Below are positions 59,541-64,000 of a DNA stretch of 64,000 nucleotides, in pieces; the stretch's first letter is position 1; each line of letters begins with the position of its first letter. The translations under genes were made by a program, and so were the position numbers. The DNA lies in NCBI GenBank assembly GCA_021014945.1, contig MU266358.1:120031-184030 (forward strand), in the 5' to 3' direction. Source of the stretch: Leucogyrophana mollusca (lineage: Eukaryota; Basidiomycota; Agaricomycetes; Boletales). The notes below the pieces were generated by a model that saw only the letters and a list, made by a program, of their open reading frames with translations, was not told where the DNA came from and ran no database searches.

Positions 59541-61523
59541 ATGATGGTTCGTGCGTCTGAAGACGACTTTTTGGCCTTCGTACTGGCCCCACCGCCGGAC
59601 GAAACCCCCGAGGACAGGGAGAGGCGCGAAGGGGCGGAAGCAGAAGCTCGCAGAGTCAGCGAAGCGATCGACGAGCAAATCCGCCAGGAAAAGATCGCCT
59701 TGAAAAAGAAGAAAAAGCCCGTCAAGGTTTTACTCCTTGGCCAAAGCGAAAGTGGTACGTTCCCTTCCGTTCACCGCGGATAAGCTTCCATGAGACATTG
59801 TCTTGGCGCAGGCAAATCAGCGACACTAAAAAGTAGCTTTCATTTCACGTTGACCTTCTGAATTCGCTGACAATATTCAAGACTTCCAACTGCAGTATGC
59901 TCGCCGCGAGTGGGCTGAGGAGCGCGCTTCGTGGCGTGCGGTCATTCACCTCAACCTTATCCGAAATGTTGTACAGGTCCTAGACATCGTTGCCCGTGAA
60001 ATGGCTTCCTTTGAATCGGACAGACGAGCAGGACTGTCTGAGCATCTCAGCGACTCTGAAGGGGAGCACCGTCGTCGTGGCCCTGCGTATGCGTTCACCG
60101 ACAAACATCGTCTACTCAAACTCCGCCTTGGGCCCCTCCGTACTGTCCAGGCCGACCTCGAGACGAAGTTGGGCCCTGGCTCCCGCGAAGTCCTCGCCAC
60201 TACGACTGACTCTGCCACACCTTTCGACTCTCCTGATCGATCACGAAGGCCGTCCCACGAGTTCTGTGTCAATTCGAGCAATGGATGGAGGTCGGCACTG
60301 GGGAGACTTCGATCCAATGTTACTTCCCCTGGGACACCATCGCCGTCACAAAGGCGCAGAGATGCGGAGGGGGATGAGATCATGGACGTAATCGTCGGGT
60401 GTAAGAACGATATAAGGGGCTTGTGGGAGGATCCCGTGGTACAGCAGGTTTTGGCCCACCGCAAAGCAAAGATCGAGGATTCACCTGGCTTGTGAGTTTC
60501 GGATCCCTCCGATTCCGGCGGACGTTGATTGAGGTTGACGCCTGGATCCAGCTTCTTGACTGATGTTGATCGCATCGCTTCCCATGACTACGAACCTACT
60601 GACCACGATATCGTCCGCGCCCGCCTACGGACAGTCGGTGTTCAAGAACACAGGTTCATCATCAACGAGGGTAGGCCGCCTTCTACGCTACTTCCTCCGG
60701 CGCGCTCACGTTATTTCATTTTCTAGGTGTGTCTGCCGGCAGAGAATGGCTTATGTATGACGTTGGTGGGACAAGATCCTCGGTAACTATGTCACGTTCA
60801 TATGGGCCCCGGATACCAACTATAGCTTCGTGTTTTACAGCGCGCTACGTGGTCATGGTATTTCGACGACGTCGACGCAATCATTTTTCTGTGTCCGATA
60901 TCATGCTTCGACGAGCAACTTCGTGAAGACCGACGCATCAATCGTCTCGAAGATAGCTATCTCCTCTGGCGTTCCGTATGCTCTTCGCGAATACTCGCCA
61001 AAACCCAAATCATCCTATTCCTCAACAAATGCGACCTTCTACACTCAAAGATCAAGCGCGGCATGTGCATCAAAGACCACATCCCAAGCTTCGGCGACCG
61101 AAAGAACGACTCGATCACGGTCATGAAATGTCCGTGCCCCTGTTTCCCACGACTACACGGCGAACTCACCGAATTGCGCTATTGTAGACTTTCAGTCGCA
61201 CTTCAAAGAGATCTCCAAGCAGAGCTCGCCTGAACCACGGCCATTCTTCATGCATTTCACATCGGTAGTCGTAAGTCTCTCTCACATTCGCTGTGCGTGC
61301 CTAGACAGGATGAGAAAAATACCCATAATTAATTCCTGCCTTTGCGTGCCCCCGCTCCACTTACTGACGCGTTTCTTTCCAGGACACCAAGGCAACGGCA
61401 GCTACGTTGAGCGTAGGTGAGTGTCTCCGCGGGATTTACTGTGTGTGGCGCCAATGACATGTCCGCTCAATAGTCGAGGAAAGCATCCTTCGGACACATT
61501 TACGGAACGCTGATTTACTTTGA
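59541..61523 (+). CDS. Divergent heterotrimeric G-protein alpha subunit
   Basis: A GTP-binding signalling subunit. Start 59541 (MMVRASEDDFLAFVL); the N-terminus has no MGC lipid-anchor motif. After an acidic helix come the P-loop LLLGQSESGKSATLK, a helical domain with a large Ser/Pro/Arg-rich insertion (to about 60490), switch I VRARLRTVGVQEHRF (Arg and Mg-binding Thr kept), then YDVGGTRSS, in which the catalytic Gln of DVGGQ is Thr (codon 60771-60773), FFLCP-type FDDVDAIIFLCPISCFDEQL, NKxD as FLNKCDLLHSK, GDRKNDS and the G5-like TSVVDTKATAA, ending LRNADLL. About eight introns; roughly 500 residues against the usual 350. It resembles the basidiomycete-expanded G-alpha group. Confidence 0.85.
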
Positions 61524-62021
61524 CCGTCTCACGAGTCAGATTGTCACCTCTTCACTTTCCAGCTCCCAAGGAATGAACCATCAATCGGCAGTACGATACA
61601 CGCGCCACCGCTAGCAGACCCTTCGACTCGAGATTTGCCTTGTCAAGGTGGACGCAAGACAGCCTTCAGTCCGCAACTTACTTCCGACCCTTGTTTATTT
61701 CATTCTCTCATCTCATCCACAGTCTTTTATGAATGTAAAGATCAACGCTCGTTACACCCAGTTACATTCCTTCATCGCGAGCGAAACAAGAGCCCGATAT
61801 CACTGCCGAGCTTGATTTGTATTACTGTATTATAAACAAGATAACCTTTTGTTCGACGAATGCGAACGATTTGTGGTGGCCAAGTGGCACGCCATGGGGT
61901 ACAGTGGCTTGGAATGGCTTGGTGGTTGCCACTGTGGCGGCATCAACATATAAGGCCCGCCTGATCAACTGCCTCATACACTGTAGCTGCAGTAATACCT
62001 TCAGTTCTTTCTTCAACTACC
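61524..62021. other. Spacer between G-alpha and FunK1 genes
   Basis: 498 bp with no supported gene; it holds the promoter of the downstream kinase. Confidence 0.45.
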
Positions 62022-64000
62022 ATGCAATCAAATCCAGGAGCAGGGGAGACGCCTACGCGTCCGTCAACCAGTAAAATGACAGAAGCCCTGAAATCCACCC
62101 CACACAATCGTGGCTCAGCAGTGAGGAGCGAAAACCTCCAACACACTGGGGTCCAGTATGTGCACGTTCACGTTGTCTGTCGGATCACTGAACGCTGACT
62201 TGAATATGCAGGGTCTCTGATGTCAGACCTTGGATTGCTCGTGATGTGGAGCGGGCTCAGCTATGCAAAATCGATGCCATGTTGGACTTTCTCTTGCAAC
62301 GTTGCTGGGAACAGAAGAATGGATCGTCACCCAACGTGAAACCGCCACCAGCAAAGAAACTACGAGACCTCTGTCTCAAAGCCGTGCTTCCCATTTGCAA
62401 TGGTAAACCTGTCAATGGCGTCGAAACTGAAGACATAAAAGGTCACCTGGGAGACTAGTGAGATCCACTTGAATGGTTCTTGATACGAGGAACCCTTACA
62501 CACCCTCCTCAGCGCGGAAGCCCTCATAGAGAAGGCTCGTTACAAGCCTTTTATCTCAGCCTTTAACGTCGCGTTAGAGGCTCTTCGACGCACTCGAGTA
62601 GCTGGGCTTCCCGACGAATGCGGAGAGCCGATCATCTTTCAGCAGAACGACCCATCTGAAATGCATCAAACGCATCGCGGAAGGACATCACGTCGCAAAC
62701 CCGACGTCGTAATCATCCCCACCGACATATCCAAAAGGGTTGTTACGGAGGAGCTTCTCAGCAAGAAGGGTACACGAAGCGAGCAGGCCACACGAGCTAA
62801 AGAGGCCGCACAAATCAAGACAGCTCCATGGATTGAATATGCGCAAGAGTACGCCGTGCGGAAACCTCCTACAAGGTTGAACTGGGAAGATATCTTGGCC
62901 GTCATCGAATTCAAGTCCAAAGGACAGAAACTCAAGGAACCTCCTGCTTCCTACCCTGTCCCCGCGCGCGAGCTGCCCTCAGATTACTACCTATCGACGG
63001 CTGATCTCAAGGCACTAGAACCTCCCGATGATCCGGAGATGGTCAACGAGATGGTTGACCCCCAGGACACGTCCGCCCCCGGGGAGGTCCCACCGAGTTC
63101 AGGTGCGAATGCTAAAAGCGGCGTATCAAGTTCCGGGGCGCAAACTAAGAGCGCCGCGACGGGCTCGAAAGTGAAAACCAGATCTACTCCGATTGAACCA
63201 AGTAAGCGAATCGCTCCATCTTTACTTCTTAACCGTTACTTGACTTATCGGACTACAGCGCGTCGGTCGAGCAGAGTGGCAAAGCCCACAGAAAAAGCCA
63301 GCGCCAACGCGGCGATAAACAAAGCTAAGTCGGAGAACTCAAGCCTGAAGCGGAAACCCGAGGGACAGGTGACGGGCGAAACGTCCAGCAAGCGGGCGAA
63401 AGTAGAAGCTCCCAAGAAACCTCCCAAGAAACCCGTCGCTACGGTACAGACAGCGATCTACTCTGCGGAAATGTTTGCCGCAAATCTGGGCTCTAACCAT
63501 CTCATTAATCTCATTGTACTCGGTACGAACAGACTTATTTGAGTGGCGTGTGGCGCTGATATTCGTTTGCAGACAACGTGATTTGGGTCTGGATGTACGA
63601 TCGCCAGAATCCCATCCAATGCGCAGGCATTGACTTCATCCAGGACCTCCCTCACTTCCTCATGTTACTTTTCTGCCTGCAGCGGTTGTCGCTCGAAAAC
63701 TGGGGCAGAAACACTGTCTTCAAGCGCGAAACAATCTTGGGGGAAAATCCGCAACCGGTCCTTCGTGTTCAAGCGGGTGAGGTGGAACTGACCCTACATC
63801 TAAAAGGCGAGGGGAGAGTAACCCATTTCGGGGTTAACGGACGTTCCACCAACGTATTTCCCGTCACTAGTCCCCAACTGGAGAAGCTGCATCCCGAACG
63901 AGAGGCGCCGCACGGAGAGCGGGGCATGGTTGCGAAAATCTTCTGGCCAGAGGACTCGCGCGATAGCGAAGCCGCCATTCTGAAGAAGGTAGAAGAACTT
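62022..64000 (+). CDS. FunK1-type fungal protein kinase, 3' end outside window
   Basis: A fungal-specific serine/threonine-type kinase family, expanded in agaricomycetes. Start 62022: MQSNPGAGETPTRPSTSKM, then an intron and VSDVRPWIARDVERAQLCKI. The family N-domain follows: LINE-like EALIEKARYKPFISAFNVAL, RKPDVVIIPTDISKRVV and WEDILAVIEFKSKGQKL. A basic/Ser-rich insert (RRSSRVAKPTEKASANAA, KRAKVEAPKKPPKK) is in the middle. The kinase lobe is beginning at the window end, with MVAKIFWPEDSRDSEAAIL (ATP-lysine region VAKIFW). Catalytic-loop residues lie beyond 64000, so activity cannot be judged. Confidence 0.85.

Noticed and set aside
59336..59725. Minus-strand frames at the G-alpha 5' end
   Set aside because: The plus strand encodes the P-loop and acidic helix of G-alpha; the minus frames have no domain.

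Overview
The window looks like nuclear DNA of a basidiomycete, most likely an agaricomycete. Genes are dense and interrupted by many short introns (mostly 45-75 nt, GT..AG, with CTNAY-like branch points). Many products belong to families typical of these fungi: a FunK1 kinase, a divergent G-alpha subunit, OPT transporters, several P450s, an F-box protein and multi-propeller WD40 proteins. No rRNA, tRNA, CRISPR array or intact transposon was recognised. Most coding calls below were made by joining exons by eye at plausible splice sites. Gene ends are firmer than every internal junction.

Layout. 1-7 kb: the 3'-truncated end of a Dal5-type MFS permease gene (-), a two-TM hypothetical protein (-), a small secreted peptide precursor with a Kex2-like site (-), and methionine sulfoxide reductase A (-). 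7-14 kb: two tandem OPT oligopeptide transporters (-). 14-21 kb: an F-box protein (-) divergent from QCR6 (+), the complex III hinge subunit, which has 2-nt and 4-nt exons, then a double-propeller WD40 gene (+). 22-29 kb: a P450 (+), a BAP31-like ER protein (-) divergent from the proteasome deubiquitinase UBP6 (+), and the histone chaperone ASF1 (-). 30-37 kb: a large RasGEF (+) and a SET/MYND-like methyltransferase (-). 37.6-51.8 kb: two further P450 paralogues (-) flanking two SNF2-family ATPase genes and a broken third SNF2 copy (all -). 52-64 kb: a membrane-anchored tandem amidohydrolase (+), a CBF1-like bHLH factor (-), a divergent G-alpha (+) and the 5' part of a FunK1 kinase gene (+).

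How the genes fit together. This is a mix of housekeeping genes (QCR6, ASF1, UBP6, BAP31, MXR1, CBF1) and duplicated accessory genes (OPT pair, P450 trio, SNF2 trio, F-box, WD40, FunK1). Several neighbours are divergently transcribed from short shared promoters (F-box/QCR6, BAP31/UBP6, ASF1/RasGEF, P450-3/amidohydrolase). No polyketide, peptide or terpene backbone enzyme is present, so the P450s do not define a biosynthetic cluster. The most unusual structural observation is the QCR6 gene: its conserved LFH residues can be encoded only by joining a 2-nt and a 4-nt exon across three consecutive introns.
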